Source of the DNA: Limnohabitans radicicola
GTDB lineage: Bacteria > Pseudomonadota > Gammaproteobacteria > Burkholderiales > Burkholderiaceae_C
Reading direction: 5' to 3'
Assembly (NCBI RefSeq): GCF_014837235.1
Contig: NZ_JACYFT010000002.1
Location: forward strand, 868,001 to 932,000
Length of the DNA stretch: 64,000 bases
A program made the translations under genes and the position numbers. Positions 51,621-61,717 of the stretch are shown here, piece after piece. The notes beneath the pieces were generated by a model. The model was not told the DNA's origin. It saw only the letters and a program-made list of their open reading frames with translations, and searched no databases. Numbering within the stretch: the stretch's first letter is position 1; every line of letters begins with the position of its first letter.

Positions 51621-54014
51621 ATGAATGAAAACCAACACGACCCTCACGCCCACGAACACGAACACGGGCACGTTCACCACAACCCAATAGAACATCCCGA
51701 CGCGTCTTCTTCTGAGAAATCTAGTAAGAGCAACACCACGGACCTAAAAGATCCTGTTTGTGGAATGACAGTAACCAGGCAGGCTGCGTATCAATCTGTA
51801 CACATGGGAAGCACATTTTTCTTTTGCGGTACCAAATGCAAAACGAAGTTTGATGTCAACCCCATGTTGTACATGAGCGGAAACGCTGAAAAGTCGCAAA
51901 TGACATCTGCTGCCGCAGGAACAATCTATACCTGCCCTATGCATCCTGAAATCCGGCAGGATCATGCAGGAAATTGTCCCAAGTGCGGCATGACACTCGA
52001 ACCGCTTTTGCCTGAGTTGGAAGAAGACGAAAACCCCGAGTTGCGTGACTTCCAAAGACGCTTTTGGTGGACGCTTCCACTCACCATCATCGTGACATTT
52101 TTGGCGATGGCTGGCCACCGGTTGAAGTGGTTTGACATGTCTGTGCAAAGCTGGATCGAATTTGCGCTTTCACTGCCAATCGTTATATGGGCTGGCTGGC
52201 CATTTTTCTCTCGAGGCTGGCAATCTGTTGTAAACCGCAGTCCCAATATGTGGACACTGATTGGCCTGGGCACCGGTGCAGCCTTTGTTTACAGCGTGGT
52301 TGCCACTGTGGCACCGCAGGTATTTCCAGACTCCTTTATTTCGATGGGCCGAGTCGCTGTGTATTTCGAAGCAACGGCTGTCATCATTTCACTAACCTTG
52401 TTGGGACAAGTTCTTGAGCTCAAGGCTCGCTCTCAGACTTCTGCTGCAATCAAATCACTTCTCGGGCTGGCCCCTAAGACGGCACGTCGCCTGCGTCCCG
52501 ATGGCTCTGAGGAAGACGTTCCATTAACGCATGTGCATGTAGGAGATTTGCTACGCATTCGCCCCGGCGAAAAAGTTCCAGTTGATGGAGTAGTGACCGA
52601 GGGCAGTAGCGCCATCGATGAATCCATGCTGACCGGTGAACCCGTGCCAGTGTCTAAGCGAGTTGGCGACAAGGTGATTGGAGCAACTCTCAACACCAAT
52701 GGCTCTCTCGTGATGCGGTCTGAAAAAGTCGGCGCGGCCACCATGCTCTCTCAAATCGTTCAAATGGTGGCCCAAGCGCAACGCTCCAAAGCACCGATGC
52801 AACGAATGGCTGACACCGTAGCGGGGTGGTTCGTGATGGCAGTTGTCAGCGTTGCCTTGCTCACTTTTTTTGCTTGGGGCCTGTTCGGTCCCGAGCCAAG
52901 CTGGGTTTATGCCCTGATTAACGCAGTTGCAGTTCTGATCATCGCCTGCCCCTGTGCGCTGGGCCTGGCCACACCGATGTCCATCATGGTCGCCACCGGG
53001 CGTGGTGCCACCCATGGCGTTCTTTTCCGCGATGCCGCTGCAATTGAGAATCTGAGAAAAATTGATACCCTGATCATCGATAAAACCGGCACGCTGACGG
53101 AGGGTAAACCGGCGTTTGATCGCGCGGTGGCTGCCCCGGGTTTTAACGAAATAGAGGTGCTGCGCCTTGCTGCCAGCCTGGACCAAGGCAGCGAGCACCC
53201 ACTGGCCGATGCCATCGTGCGCGCGGCCCGCGAACGTCATCTGTCTTTGGACAAACCTGAGAACTTCGAGTCGGGTTCAGGAATTGGCGTGCGAGGTCAG
53301 GTTGGAGGACGACAACTGGCTCTGGGCAACACGGCATTGATGGAGCAGCTTGGTGTGGCTGTCCAGGCACTGGTGTCACAGGCGGAGTTATTGCGGTCAG
53401 AGGGAGCAAGCGTAATGCATCTGGCCGTTGATGGGCAACTAGCAGGCTTGTTAGCCGTGTCTGATCCGATCAAGGCTAGCACGCCCGAGGCTCTGGCCAC
53501 TCTCAAGGCTGCCGGTCTGCGTATCGTCATGGCGACAGGTGACGGCTTGACCACTGCCCGCTCAGTTGGCGAACGACTTGGAATCGACGAGGTGCATGGT
53601 GAAGTCAAGCCCGCAGACAAACTGGCTCTCGTGGACCAGTTGCAAAAACAAGGCCGTATCGTAGCGATGGCTGGCGACGGTATCAACGACGCACCTGCAC
53701 TGGCCAAGGCCGATGTCGGCATCGCCATGGGAACAGGCACTGATGTGGCCATGAACAGTGCCCAGGTGACTCTCGTAAAAGGTGATTTGCGCGGGATTGC
53801 GGTAGCCCGCACGCTCTCACAGGACACTGTGCGCAACATGAAACAGAACCTGATGTTTGCTTTTCTGTACAACGCGTTGGGGATTCCTGTTGCGGCGGGT
53901 GTGTTGTATCCATTGACTGGCTGGCTGCTGTCCCCATTGATCGCTGCGCTGGCCATGAGCTTCAGTTCGGCCTCGGTGATCGGCAATGCCCTTCGCTTGC
54001 GTCGTGGTGAATAA
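51621..54014 (+). CDS. copA: Copper/silver-translocating P1B-type ATPase
   Basis: This 797-residue ATPase exports Cu(I)/Ag(I) from the cytoplasm. The N-terminus is His-rich (about residues 7-25), then comes a YHS domain (DPVCGMTV at 44-51, [11 protein letters not shown]) and a heavy-metal-binding segment ([17 protein letters not shown]). The pump core has CPC at 443-445 ([13 protein letters not shown]), phosphorylated D487 in [15 protein letters not shown] and [16 protein letters not shown]. No HMA domain is present, so the CopZ encoded at 49286 may supply copper. It begins 8 bp after the second TPM gene. Confidence 0.95.
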   Translation: MNENQHDPHAHEHEHGHVHHNPIEHPDASSSEKSSKSNTTDLKDPVCGMTVTRQAAYQSVHMGSTFFFCGTKCKTKFDVNPMLYMSGNAEKSQMTSAAAGTIYTCPMHPEIRQDHAGNCPKCGMTLEPLLPELEEDENPELRDFQRRFWWTLPLTIIVTFLAMAGHRLKWFDMSVQSWIEFALSLPIVIWAGWPFFSRGWQSVVNRSPNMWTLIGLGTGAAFVYSVVATVAPQVFPDSFISMGRVAVYFEATAVIISLTLLGQVLELKARSQTSAAIKSLLGLAPKTARRLRPDGSEEDVPLTHVHVGDLLRIRPGEKVPVDGVVTEGSSAIDESMLTGEPVPVSKRVGDKVIGATLNTNGSLVMRSEKVGAATMLSQIVQMVAQAQRSKAPMQRMADTVAGWFVMAVVSVALLTFFAWGLFGPEPSWVYALINAVAVLIIACPCALGLATPMSIMVATGRGATHGVLFRDAAAIENLRKIDTLIIDKTGTLTEGKPAFDRAVAAPGFNEIEVLRLAASLDQGSEHPLADAIVRAARERHLSLDKPENFESGSGIGVRGQVGGRQLALGNTALMEQLGVAVQALVSQAELLRSEGASVMHLAVDGQLAGLLAVSDPIKASTPEALATLKAAGLRIVMATGDGLTTARSVGERLGIDEVHGEVKPADKLALVDQLQKQGRIVAMAGDGINDAPALAKADVGIAMGTGTDVAMNSAQVTLVKGDLRGIAVARTLSQDTVRNMKQNLMFAFLYNALGIPVAAGVLYPLTGWLLSPLIAALAMSFSSASVIGNALRLRRGE

Positions 54015-54056
54015 GACTAAAACCAGGTTATGAAATAGTCAGTGTAGGTCATCAGG

Positions 54057-54076
54057 TTACATGAATGTAATCTGGC
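54057..54076. promoter_or_regulatory. Candidate CusR/CopR-type operator before the cusCBA operon
   Basis: TTACAT and ATGTAA (54057-54070) form a perfect palindrome around GA, and ATGTAATCTGGC (54065-54076) is repeated exactly at 43057-43068. It sits in the 157-bp gap after copA, about 100 bases before the first gene of the operon. Confidence 0.65.
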
Positions 54077-54171
54077 CATCATCTTCACAACAGGTACATA
54101 TTTAGAAAATGAAATCGTTAGTCTGACCAAGCGCAGGCCAGCGACATTTGAAGCCAATTGGAATCTGTGCA

Positions 54172-54414
54172 ATGAATCAAAGCTACCACCGCTTTACTGA
54201 ACTCTTTTTGCAGTTGGGTCTGCCATCCGATGTTGATGGCATAAAACATTTTCTAGAGAACCATAGCCCACTTGACCCATCTATTCGTTTGGAAAACGCG
54301 CCCTTTTGGACGCAGGCGCAATCTACCCTGCTACGTGATGAAATACTCCAGGACGCAGACTGGGCCGAAGTTATTGATCAGCTGAATGCGGCCCTACGGC
54401 GAGGAAAGCAATGA
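54172..54414 (+). CDS. DUF2789 family small protein
   Basis: This 80-residue soluble protein matches DUF2789: FTELFLQLGLPSDVDGIKHFLENHSPL, APFWTQAQSTLLRDEI and DADWAEVIDQLNAALR. Function is unknown. It is the first gene of the cusCBA operon and overlaps cusC by ATGA, so it is translated together with the efflux proteins. The start at 54172 is chosen over an in-frame ATG eight codons upstream on family fit. Confidence 0.85.
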   Translation: MNQSYHRFTELFLQLGLPSDVDGIKHFLENHSPLDPSIRLENAPFWTQAQSTLLRDEILQDADWAEVIDQLNAALRRGKQ

Positions 54415-55679
54415 TTAACTTCAAATCGGCCATCGCTGCAGCGTGCTTCACTCTCTTTCTTGCCCCAACGAGCTACGGCCAAGATCTACAAATTGGTAGC
54501 AATTTGCAAGGATTACTAAAGCTAGCCAAGGAAAGAAATCCTGACTTAGCCAGCATGAGCTTTGATGCGAATGCTGCATCTGAAAGAGTTATACCTGCCG
54601 GGTCACTCCCTGATCCTAAATTTCGCACTGAGTGGCGTGACATCACACGTATGGGAGAACAGGGACCCACCCTTTCACCCAGTCGTGTTGGAAGCACGCG
54701 CTACTTGCTAATGCAAGACCTCCCTTGGTTTGGCAAGCGTGAACTAAAGCGTGAAACAGCTGAAGCCCTTTCTGAAGCAGCGAAAGTACGTGTAACAAGT
54801 ACTTGGCTTGAGTTGGCCTCGAAGATAAAAACAACCTACGCACAACTCTACTATTTAGATCAAAGCGAACGCTTGACCCAGGAAATTTTGGATCTAATGG
54901 TTCGTTTAGAAAAAGTGGCTCAGGTTCGGTATGCAAGTGGGCTGGCTGCTCAGCAAGACGTTATCCGGTCTCAAGTGGAACAAACCGCTATACGCAGTGA
55001 GTTGATTTTCATTGAGTCGGAGCGTCGTCAATTGCAAGCGAGGTTGAATGCTCTGACAGGCAGGCAAGCCGATGAACCACTAGCAAGACCAACACAAATT
55101 CGGTCTCTACCTACGCCGGAAGTTTTGAATTTTTCAGCCTTGGAACAACGTGTTCGTTCGAACAATCCACTCTTGCAAGTTGAAGGTGCACAGATCAAAG
55201 CGGCGGAAAAGACACGTGAACTTGCTTATAAAAATCGATTTCCTGACTTCACTGTGGGCGCGTCACCCATTCAATACGGCAACTCAGTTCGCGAATGGGA
55301 GTTGATGGTTGAAATCAATATCCCACTGCAGCAAGGCGCTCGTCGAGCACAGGAAAGAGAGTCTGACGCCATGCTTTCCGCCTCACGCTCCAGACGAGAA
55401 GCGATAAACAACCAAGTCCTGGCTGATCTTTATGAAAACGTTACAGGATTTGAGTCAGAGCGACGCTCGCTCACTTTGACAACAGAAAGTCTTCTACCCC
55501 AGTCAGAGTTGAACTTCCGGTCGGCTCTTGCTGGATATGAATCAGGAAAAGTTGACTTTGCGACACTTCTGGATGCTCAAAAGCAAATCCGCCAAGCCAA
55601 GTTGAATCAAGTCAAGGCAGGCATCAATGCACAAATGCGTCTCGCGGATATCGAGCGCATCGTAGGAGAAGAATTATGA
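54411..55679 (+). CDS. cusC: CusC-like outer-membrane factor (TolC family)
   Basis: This 422-residue protein has a signal peptide (cleavage near TSYGQD) without a lipobox. The TolC-type helical repeats are visible, for example QDLPWFGKRELKRETAEALS and YASGLAAQQDVIRSQVEQT, and the C-terminal VDFATLLDAQKQIRQAKLN. It provides the outer-membrane channel for CusBA. Overlaps by ATGA with genes on both sides. It differs clearly from the other TolC protein at 43466. Confidence 0.9.
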   Translation: MINFKSAIAAACFTLFLAPTSYGQDLQIGSNLQGLLKLAKERNPDLASMSFDANAASERVIPAGSLPDPKFRTEWRDITRMGEQGPTLSPSRVGSTRYLLMQDLPWFGKRELKRETAEALSEAAKVRVTSTWLELASKIKTTYAQLYYLDQSERLTQEILDLMVRLEKVAQVRYASGLAAQQDVIRSQVEQTAIRSELIFIESERRQLQARLNALTGRQADEPLARPTQIRSLPTPEVLNFSALEQRVRSNNPLLQVEGAQIKAAEKTRELAYKNRFPDFTVGASPIQYGNSVREWELMVEINIPLQQGARRAQERESDAMLSASRSRREAINNQVLADLYENVTGFESERRSLTLTTESLLPQSELNFRSALAGYESGKVDFATLLDAQKQIRQAKLNQVKAGINAQMRLADIERIVGEEL

Positions 55680-57280
55680 CAACTGCCTTGAAGTTGGGCA
55701 TGGCGGCGGTATTCGTTGCAACCTTGACAGCAAGTGGAGGATATTGGTATGGGAAACAGCAAGCCATTGTTCATAAGGATGGTAGTGCTGAAACAAATAC
55801 GCTAGCCAAGAGTGCTTCTGAAGCACGAAAAATACTCTTCTACCGGAATCCGATGGGGCTGCCCGACACCTCGCCCACGCCCAAGAAAGATCCTATGGGC
55901 ATGGACTACATACCGGTCTATGAGGGAGAGCAGGAATCGACACTCGGTAGTGCAAATTTGATTCGTATCAGCACGGATAAAGTTCAAAAGCTGGGCGTGC
56001 GCGTCGAGGCAGCAAGCATGCAAGCTCTGAACAAGACCGTGCGTGCAGCAGGACGAATAGAGCCTGACGAGCGCCAGACCTTCACCATTGCTCCCAAGTT
56101 TGAGGGCTATGTAGAACGTCTGTATGTCAATGCAACGGGTCAACCGGTTGGCAAAGGCCAGCCACTATTCGATGTGTACAGTCCCGAATTGGTCTCCGCT
56201 CAGCGTGAATACGCCATTGCATCGCAAGGTGTTGATTCCTTGAAAAGTGCCAGTGAAGAAGCCCAGCGCGGCATGCGTGAACTGGCGGACTCCAGCTTGT
56301 CAAGACTACGCAACTGGGATATCTCGGATGAACAAATCACGGCTTTGACCCAATCTACAGCGACGCGTCGCACATTAACGCTGCGCTCACCAGTTTCGGG
56401 CATCGTTACCGAGAAGAAGGCCGTTCAAGGCATGCGTTTTATGCCGGGAGAAATGCTTTACCAAGTTACCAATCTGGCCTCTGTATGGGTGATTGCCGAT
56501 GTCTTTGAGCAAGACATCGGTCAGATTCGAACCGGTGCCAAGGCCACTGTGCGGATCAACGCCTATCCAGATAAGCAGTTTTCGGGGGCAATTACCTATG
56601 TTTACCCGACCCTCAAATCGGAGACGCGAACCGTTCCGGTTCGCGTGGAGTTGTCGAATCCACATGGACTTCTCAAGCCCGGCATGTTTGCGCAGGTCGA
56701 ACTGCCCGTAGACAGCAAGCGTTCTGTGCTAACCGTTCCTACGTCCGCCGTGATTGATAGCGGGACTCGTCAAATCATTCTTGTTCAAGTGCAGGAAGGA
56801 CGCTTCGATCCAAGGGAGGTCAAGCTTGGCGCGCGTAGCGATGATCGCATCGAGGTTCTGGAGGGCGTGCGAGATGGCGAGATGGTAGTTGTTGCTGCGA
56901 ACTTCTTAATTGACGCCGAAAGTAACCTCAAGGCTGCGATCGGGGGGCTGGGACATTCGGGACACGGGGCGGCAGCTTCTAAAGGAGGATCGGCAGAATC
57001 CAAGACCACGGCATCCGTAGGTCATCGTGCAGAAGGAAAAATCGAGGACATCGATACCAAAAGTGGTTCGCTGACGATCGCACACGGTCCGGTATCCACC
57101 CTTAAATGGCCTGCCATGACCATGGAATTCAAGGTTGCAAATAGCAGCCTGCTATCTGGTCTGAAGCCTGGAATGTCTTTGAGCTTTGAGTTCGTTGAGC
57201 GTGGCCAGGGCGAATGGATCATCACCGCCATCAAGCCTGTCACGGCAAGTGCGGCCAATCCACACACTGGTCACAACTGA
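55676..57280 (+). CDS. cusB: CusB-like periplasmic adaptor with C-terminal CusF-like domain
   Basis: This 534-residue adaptor links the RND pump to the outer-membrane channel. After an N-terminal anchor comes a heavy-metal-binding segment (FYRNPMGLPDTS, KKDPMGMDYIPVYEG), then barrel-sandwich and beta-barrel domains (EGYVERLYVNATGQPVGKGQ, SPVSGIVTEKKAVQGMR). Residues about 440-525 form a CusF-like domain (KSGSLTIAHGPVSTLKWPAMTMEF), so the metal chaperone is built into the adaptor. ATGA overlap with cusC. Confidence 0.93.
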   Translation: MTTALKLGMAAVFVATLTASGGYWYGKQQAIVHKDGSAETNTLAKSASEARKILFYRNPMGLPDTSPTPKKDPMGMDYIPVYEGEQESTLGSANLIRISTDKVQKLGVRVEAASMQALNKTVRAAGRIEPDERQTFTIAPKFEGYVERLYVNATGQPVGKGQPLFDVYSPELVSAQREYAIASQGVDSLKSASEEAQRGMRELADSSLSRLRNWDISDEQITALTQSTATRRTLTLRSPVSGIVTEKKAVQGMRFMPGEMLYQVTNLASVWVIADVFEQDIGQIRTGAKATVRINAYPDKQFSGAITYVYPTLKSETRTVPVRVELSNPHGLLKPGMFAQVELPVDSKRSVLTVPTSAVIDSGTRQIILVQVQEGRFDPREVKLGARSDDRIEVLEGVRDGEMVVVAANFLIDAESNLKAAIGGLGHSGHGAAASKGGSAESKTTASVGHRAEGKIEDIDTKSGSLTIAHGPVSTLKWPAMTMEFKVANSSLLSGLKPGMSLSFEFVERGQGEWIITAIKPVTASAANPHTGHN

Positions 57281-57295
57281 TCTTTGGGGGACACC

Positions 57296-60200
57296 ATGCT
57301 TGCAAAGATCATTGATTGGTCAGGACGAAACCGTTTTTTGGTCCTGCTTGCTACTTTGTTCGTCGTTGTTGGCGGTGTATTCGCCGTCATCAGGACACCA
57401 CTGGACGCGCTTCCCGATCTGTCTGATGTTCAGGTAATCGTTTACACAGAGTACCCAGGACAAGCTCCGCAGGTGGTTGAAGACCAGGTCACTTATCCAC
57501 TGACCACAGCCATGTTGTCGGTTCCGAAATCGAAAGTCGTTCGGGGCTTTTCATTTTTCGGCGCGTCCTTTGTCTACATCATTTTTGAAGATGGCACCGA
57601 TATTTACTGGGCGCGTTCACGGGTACTGGAGTATTTGAACTTCGCGTCCAGTCGCATGCCCAAGGGGGTGACGCCACAAATCGGTCCTGATGCAACCGGG
57701 GTGGGCTGGGTTTACCAGTATGCCGTGCTGGCCAAGGACAAAACCCTGGCTGAACTGCGCACCTTGCAAGACTGGTACCTGCGGTATCAACTCACAAAAG
57801 CACATGGGGTCGCCGAAGTGGCTTCCATCGGTGGGTTTGTCCAGACTTACCAGATCACTGTCGACCCTGTAAAACTCCGCGCCTACGGCGTTCCTCTGGC
57901 CAAAGTGTCTCAGGTGGTGCGCGAATCCAACCGAGATGTTGGTGGCCGTGTGGTCGAAATGGCCGAAACTGAATACATGGTTCGGGGACGTGGCTACCTG
58001 CGCGGCGTTTCGGATATCGAGAATCTTGTCGTCAAGTCCGACAAGGGAACGCCAGTGTTAGTGCGAGATATTGCACGAGTTGAATTGGTTCCTGATGAGC
58101 GGCGCGGCATCACTGAACTCAACGGTGAGGGTGAGGTCGTCTCCGGCATCGCCATGTCTCGTTACGGTCAAAATGCCCTGGAGGTAATCCACAACCTCAA
58201 GGAAAAGATCACGGAAGTCTCAGCAGGATTACCGGAGGGGGTCAGCATCCAAGCGGTGTATGACCGCTCTGATTTGATTCACCGCGCGATCGACACTCTC
58301 AAGCGCACGCTGCTGGAGGAAAGTCTGATCGTTGCCTTGGTCTGCGTTGTGTTTCTGATGCACGTTCGCTCGGCTCTGGTGGCAATTTTGATGCTACCTG
58401 TAGGGGTGTTGATCGCTTTTATTGCCATGCGTCTGCTGGACATGAACTCGAATTTGATGAGCTTGGGAGGTATTGCCATCGCGATTGGTGCCATGGTGGA
58501 TGCAGCCATCGTGATGATTGAGAACGCTCACAAGCATCTGGAACGCTTACCCGAAGACCACGATAACGCGCAACGGGTTGAGGCCATGATCACTGCGTGC
58601 AAGGAGGTGGGACCAGCATTGTTCTTCTCGCTTTTGATCATCACCGTGTCCTTTTTGCCCGTGTTCACGCTTGAGTCGCAGGAAGGACGTCTGTTCTCAC
58701 CGCTTGCCTACACTAAGACCTTCGCCATGGCGGGGGCGGCAATGCTTTCGGTGACACTGGTGCCTGTACTGATGATGCTGTTCATCCGGGGAAAAATCAT
58801 GCCGGAAGCTAAAAATCCGGTGAATCGCTTCTTGATCTGGGTGTATCGCCCGATCATCGCTGGCGTGATGCACAAGAAAAAGCTAACCGTTGGCGTAGCG
58901 CTCTTCGTGCTGGGAATTTCGCTATATCCAGCCAGCAAGCTCGGATCCGAATTCATGCCGACACTCAATGAAGGCACGTTGCTTTACATGCCAGCGTCGT
59001 TACCAGGCATGTCGATCACCAAGGCTGCCGAGTTGTTGCAGACGCAGAACAAGATCATCAAGAGTTTCCCTGAGGTGGCTTCGGTGTATGGCAAAGCTGG
59101 CCGGGCGAACACGGCCACGGACCCGGCACCGACAGAAATGTTTGAAACGGTCATCAACCTCAAGCCAACCTCTGAGTGGCGCAAAGGTATGACGACCGAC
59201 AAACTGATTTCCGAGATGGACAAGGCGTTGCAGTTCCCGGGCGTATCAAACGCTTGGACCATGCCGATCAAGGCGCGCATCGACATGCTGTCCACCGGCA
59301 TTCGTACACCGATTGGCATCAAGGTCTTCGGCAAGGATCTCAACGAGATGGAACGTTTGGCCCGCGAGATTGAAACGGTGGTCAATCAGGTTCCAGGCAC
59401 CACATCTGCATTTGCCGAACGTATCACTGGCGGCTTCTACCTGAACATCGAACCAGATCGCGCACAACTGGCGCGCTACGGACTGGCTGTAGGTGACTTG
59501 CAAGAGGTGATCGGTACCGCGCTTGGCGGAGACATGGTGACCACCACCGTTGAAGGACGTGAACGCTTTGGAGTGACAGTCCGTTACCCTCGCGAACTTC
59601 GTTCAGACCCGCAGCAAATTGCACGGGAAGTTCTTGTGCCCACCATGGACGGTGCAATGGTGCCTCTGGGACAGGTCGCTCGGGTTGAGGTGGCCAAAGG
59701 TGCACCAGGCATTCGTACTGAAAACGCGCTGCTATCCGCCTACATCTTTGTCGACATTCGTGAGCGTGACATCGGCAGTTACGTTGCGGATGCCCGTAAG
59801 GCGGTAAACGAACAGGTCAAATTTCCTACTGGTTACTACGCGACTTGGAGCGGGCAGTTCGAGTCGATGGAGCGTGCTGTACAAAAGATGAAGCTAGTTG
59901 TTCCTGTAACGCTGCTGATCATCTTCTTGCTCCTGTATCTGAATTTCAAGCGATTAACCGAGACACTGATCGTCATGCTGTCAGTTCCCTTCGCGCTGGT
60001 GGGCGGAGTCTGGCTGATGTGGTTGCTCGGATACAACTTATCTGTGGCAGTTGCGGTCGGCTTTATTGCACTGGCTGGCGTAGCTGCTGAGACTGGAGTG
60101 GTGATGCTGATTTATTTGGATCATGCATGGGAGGAAATAAAGGAAAGACGCATCTCTGAAGGAAAAATTCCTGATACCAATGATCTATATCAAGCAGTCA

Positions 60201-60421
60201 TGGAAGGTGCTGTAGAGCGGGTTCGCCCCAAGATGATGACTGTAGTTGCCATCATGGCGGGCCTATTACCCATCATGTGGGGTACTGGTACGGGCTCTGA
60301 AGTTATGAGCCGCATTGCGGCCCCGATGGTGGGCGGAATGATTTCCTCAACTGTGCTGACGCTGGCAGTTATTCCCGCGCTTTATGCTTTGGTTAAAGTT
60401 CGGGAGCTCAACTCAAAATGA
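57296..60421 (+). CDS. cusA: CusA-like heavy-metal efflux RND transporter (Cu+/Ag+)
   Basis: This 1041-residue inner-membrane pump drives proton-coupled export of monovalent copper and silver. The transmembrane motif AIGAMVDAAIVMIENAHKH is typical of CusA. Three methionines that bind Cu/Ag in E. coli CusA have counterparts in LLYMPASLPGMS, PTEMFETVINL and RIDMLSTGIRTPIG. Membrane segments and two periplasmic loops are complete. The ATG at 57296 follows GGGGG; an in-frame TTG at 57284 is less likely. Confidence 0.95.
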   Translation: MLAKIIDWSGRNRFLVLLATLFVVVGGVFAVIRTPLDALPDLSDVQVIVYTEYPGQAPQVVEDQVTYPLTTAMLSVPKSKVVRGFSFFGASFVYIIFEDGTDIYWARSRVLEYLNFASSRMPKGVTPQIGPDATGVGWVYQYAVLAKDKTLAELRTLQDWYLRYQLTKAHGVAEVASIGGFVQTYQITVDPVKLRAYGVPLAKVSQVVRESNRDVGGRVVEMAETEYMVRGRGYLRGVSDIENLVVKSDKGTPVLVRDIARVELVPDERRGITELNGEGEVVSGIAMSRYGQNALEVIHNLKEKITEVSAGLPEGVSIQAVYDRSDLIHRAIDTLKRTLLEESLIVALVCVVFLMHVRSALVAILMLPVGVLIAFIAMRLLDMNSNLMSLGGIAIAIGAMVDAAIVMIENAHKHLERLPEDHDNAQRVEAMITACKEVGPALFFSLLIITVSFLPVFTLESQEGRLFSPLAYTKTFAMAGAAMLSVTLVPVLMMLFIRGKIMPEAKNPVNRFLIWVYRPIIAGVMHKKKLTVGVALFVLGISLYPASKLGSEFMPTLNEGTLLYMPASLPGMSITKAAELLQTQNKIIKSFPEVASVYGKAGRANTATDPAPTEMFETVINLKPTSEWRKGMTTDKLISEMDKALQFPGVSNAWTMPIKARIDMLSTGIRTPIGIKVFGKDLNEMERLAREIETVVNQVPGTTSAFAERITGGFYLNIEPDRAQLARYGLAVGDLQEVIGTALGGDMVTTTVEGRERFGVTVRYPRELRSDPQQIAREVLVPTMDGAMVPLGQVARVEVAKGAPGIRTENALLSAYIFVDIRERDIGSYVADARKAVNEQVKFPTGYYATWSGQFESMERAVQKMKLVVPVTLLIIFLLLYLNFKRLTETLIVMLSVPFALVGGVWLMWLLGYNLSVAVAVGFIALAGVAAETGVVMLIYLDHAWEEIKERRISEGKIPDTNDLYQAVMEGAVERVRPKMMTVVAIMAGLLPIMWGTGTGSEVMSRIAAPMVGGMISSTVLTLAVIPALYALVKVRELNSK

Positions 60422-60516
60422 GTTTTTATTCTCCTAGAGAATTTGACTTGCTTGTGTATTGACCAAGCGGAAACTGCAATCCTGAGCAGTCGCATGTCCG
60501 TGAAGAAAGCGATAGG

Positions 60517-60993
60517 TCACTTCTGATGTTCCTCAAGAAATGAAACTGCTATTAGCGCAACAACTCCTCCCGTGATCGCCACGTCGGCGATGTTGAACGC
60601 AGGCCAGTGCATACCACGCAAGTGAAAGTCCAGATAGTCGACGACCTGCCCGCGTGCGACGCGGTCAAAGCCATTGCCGACGGCACCGCCTAAGATCAGG
60701 CTGTACGCCAAGGCCTCAAGACGGCGCACCGGTTTGCTCAGCATCCAGGCCAACCATATTGAAGCCCCCAGTGCGATCGCAAGGAAGAACCAGCGCTGCC
60801 AACCTCCGGCGCCAGCCAGAAAGCTAAAAGCCGCGCCCGGGTTCAGAACATGGACCAGATTGAAAAACGGTGTCACTTCAAGTGACCAGCCCAGCGGCGT
60901 GGTCAGATCAATGAGACTCTTAGTGGCTTGGTCGATTGCAAGCACGATGAACGCCACGGAATACCAATAGGATTTGCGATTCGGATACGTCAT
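60517..60993 (-). CDS. lspA: Lipoprotein signal peptidase (signal peptidase II)
   Basis: This 158-residue aspartic protease with four membrane helices cleaves lipoprotein signal peptides. Catalytic aspartates are D110 (GNGFDRV) and D137 (FNIADVAI); FFNLVHVLNPGAAFSFL is the conserved N-terminal motif. The position inside a metal island implies an accessory copy in addition to the housekeeping one; such copies are common in cadmium, mercury and zinc islands. It is the last gene of the minus-strand block entering from the right edge. Confidence 0.93.
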   Translation of the reverse strand: MTYPNRKSYWYSVAFIVLAIDQATKSLIDLTTPLGWSLEVTPFFNLVHVLNPGAAFSFLAGAGGWQRWFFLAIALGASIWLAWMLSKPVRRLEALAYSLILGGAVGNGFDRVARGQVVDYLDFHLRGMHWPAFNIADVAITGGVVALIAVSFLEEHQK

Positions 60994-61288
60994 TACTACT
61001 TTTCAATTTCGAGGACATCGATGCTTGGCACCGCATGTGACGGCGGCCAGTGCAACTTGAAGGGGCATACGGCTGCGTGAATATCCGGTAGTCAAAAGTG
61101 CATCAGCAGCCAGCGGCCTGAACCTGCGCAGCGATTCGAATTGGTGGCATCAGCACATCTCGAAGAGGTTAAAGCAGACGCTCCTTAACTTGATCATCAA
61201 ACTCATCAAATCATGCATGACAGGAACTTTCACAGGCCAAGTCAGTGCAAGCGACACCGAAAAGTTGTCGCCTACAAAGATGGTTCCG
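60994..61288. other. Non-coding gap between the zinc-ribbon gene and lspA
   Basis: About 295 bases with no convincing gene on either strand, terminator or repeat. Short open frames here lack ribosome-binding sites. It may hold the lspA promoter. Confidence 0.4.
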
Positions 61289-61582
61289 TCAAGTCGCTGC
61301 CTTTCCGCAATGAGCACAGAACTTCGCCCACGCTTGCAGGGTCGTTCCGCATTGCGTGCACGCAGAAGGAACCAACGTAGTTCCGCACTGCTGGCAGAAA
61401 CGAGCCCCTAGCGCGTTCAGCGCCTTGCAGTTCGGGCATGCAACGCCGGCGTTGCCTCCTCCGCTGGTTGGAGGTCCGCCGCTTCCGTACCCACCGCCAT
61501 AGCCGTGGCGATCACCGTGATGCGCCCCACCATGGTGGCCGCCACCCTGATGACCACCGAAAAGTCTGTCAAAAATACTCAT
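61289..61582 (-). CDS. Small Gly/His-rich double zinc-ribbon protein
   Basis: This 97-residue protein begins MSIFDRLFGG, continues with a Gly/His-rich stretch (HHGGAHHGDRHGYGGGYG) and ends with two zinc ribbons made of CxxC pairs: CPNC with CQQC, and CTQC with CAHC. Both parts could bind divalent metal. I know no characterised homologue. AAAGGAAAGA lies upstream of the ATG. It lies in the minus-strand block with the CzcA-like pump. Confidence 0.75.
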   Translation of the reverse strand: MSIFDRLFGGHQGGGHHGGAHHGDRHGYGGGYGSGGPPTSGGGNAGVACPNCKALNALGARFCQQCGTTLVPSACTQCGTTLQAWAKFCAHCGKAAT

Positions 61583-61717
61583 TTATCTTTCCTCTTTCAA
61601 GAACGCCTTACAAGGCCGCTAAGGCCAACCAACGGATCTCATCACAATTTTTCGAAACATTCGCACTCGCTAGGGCAATGCAAAGAAGTGCCAAGAAGGT
61701 CGTTCTCCGCCCTTACG

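Noticed and set aside
61190..61411. A 73-residue plus-strand frame over the zinc-ribbon gene's 3' end
   Set aside because: No Shine-Dalgarno and no plausible protein features; it overlaps a minus-strand gene with clear CxxC motifs.
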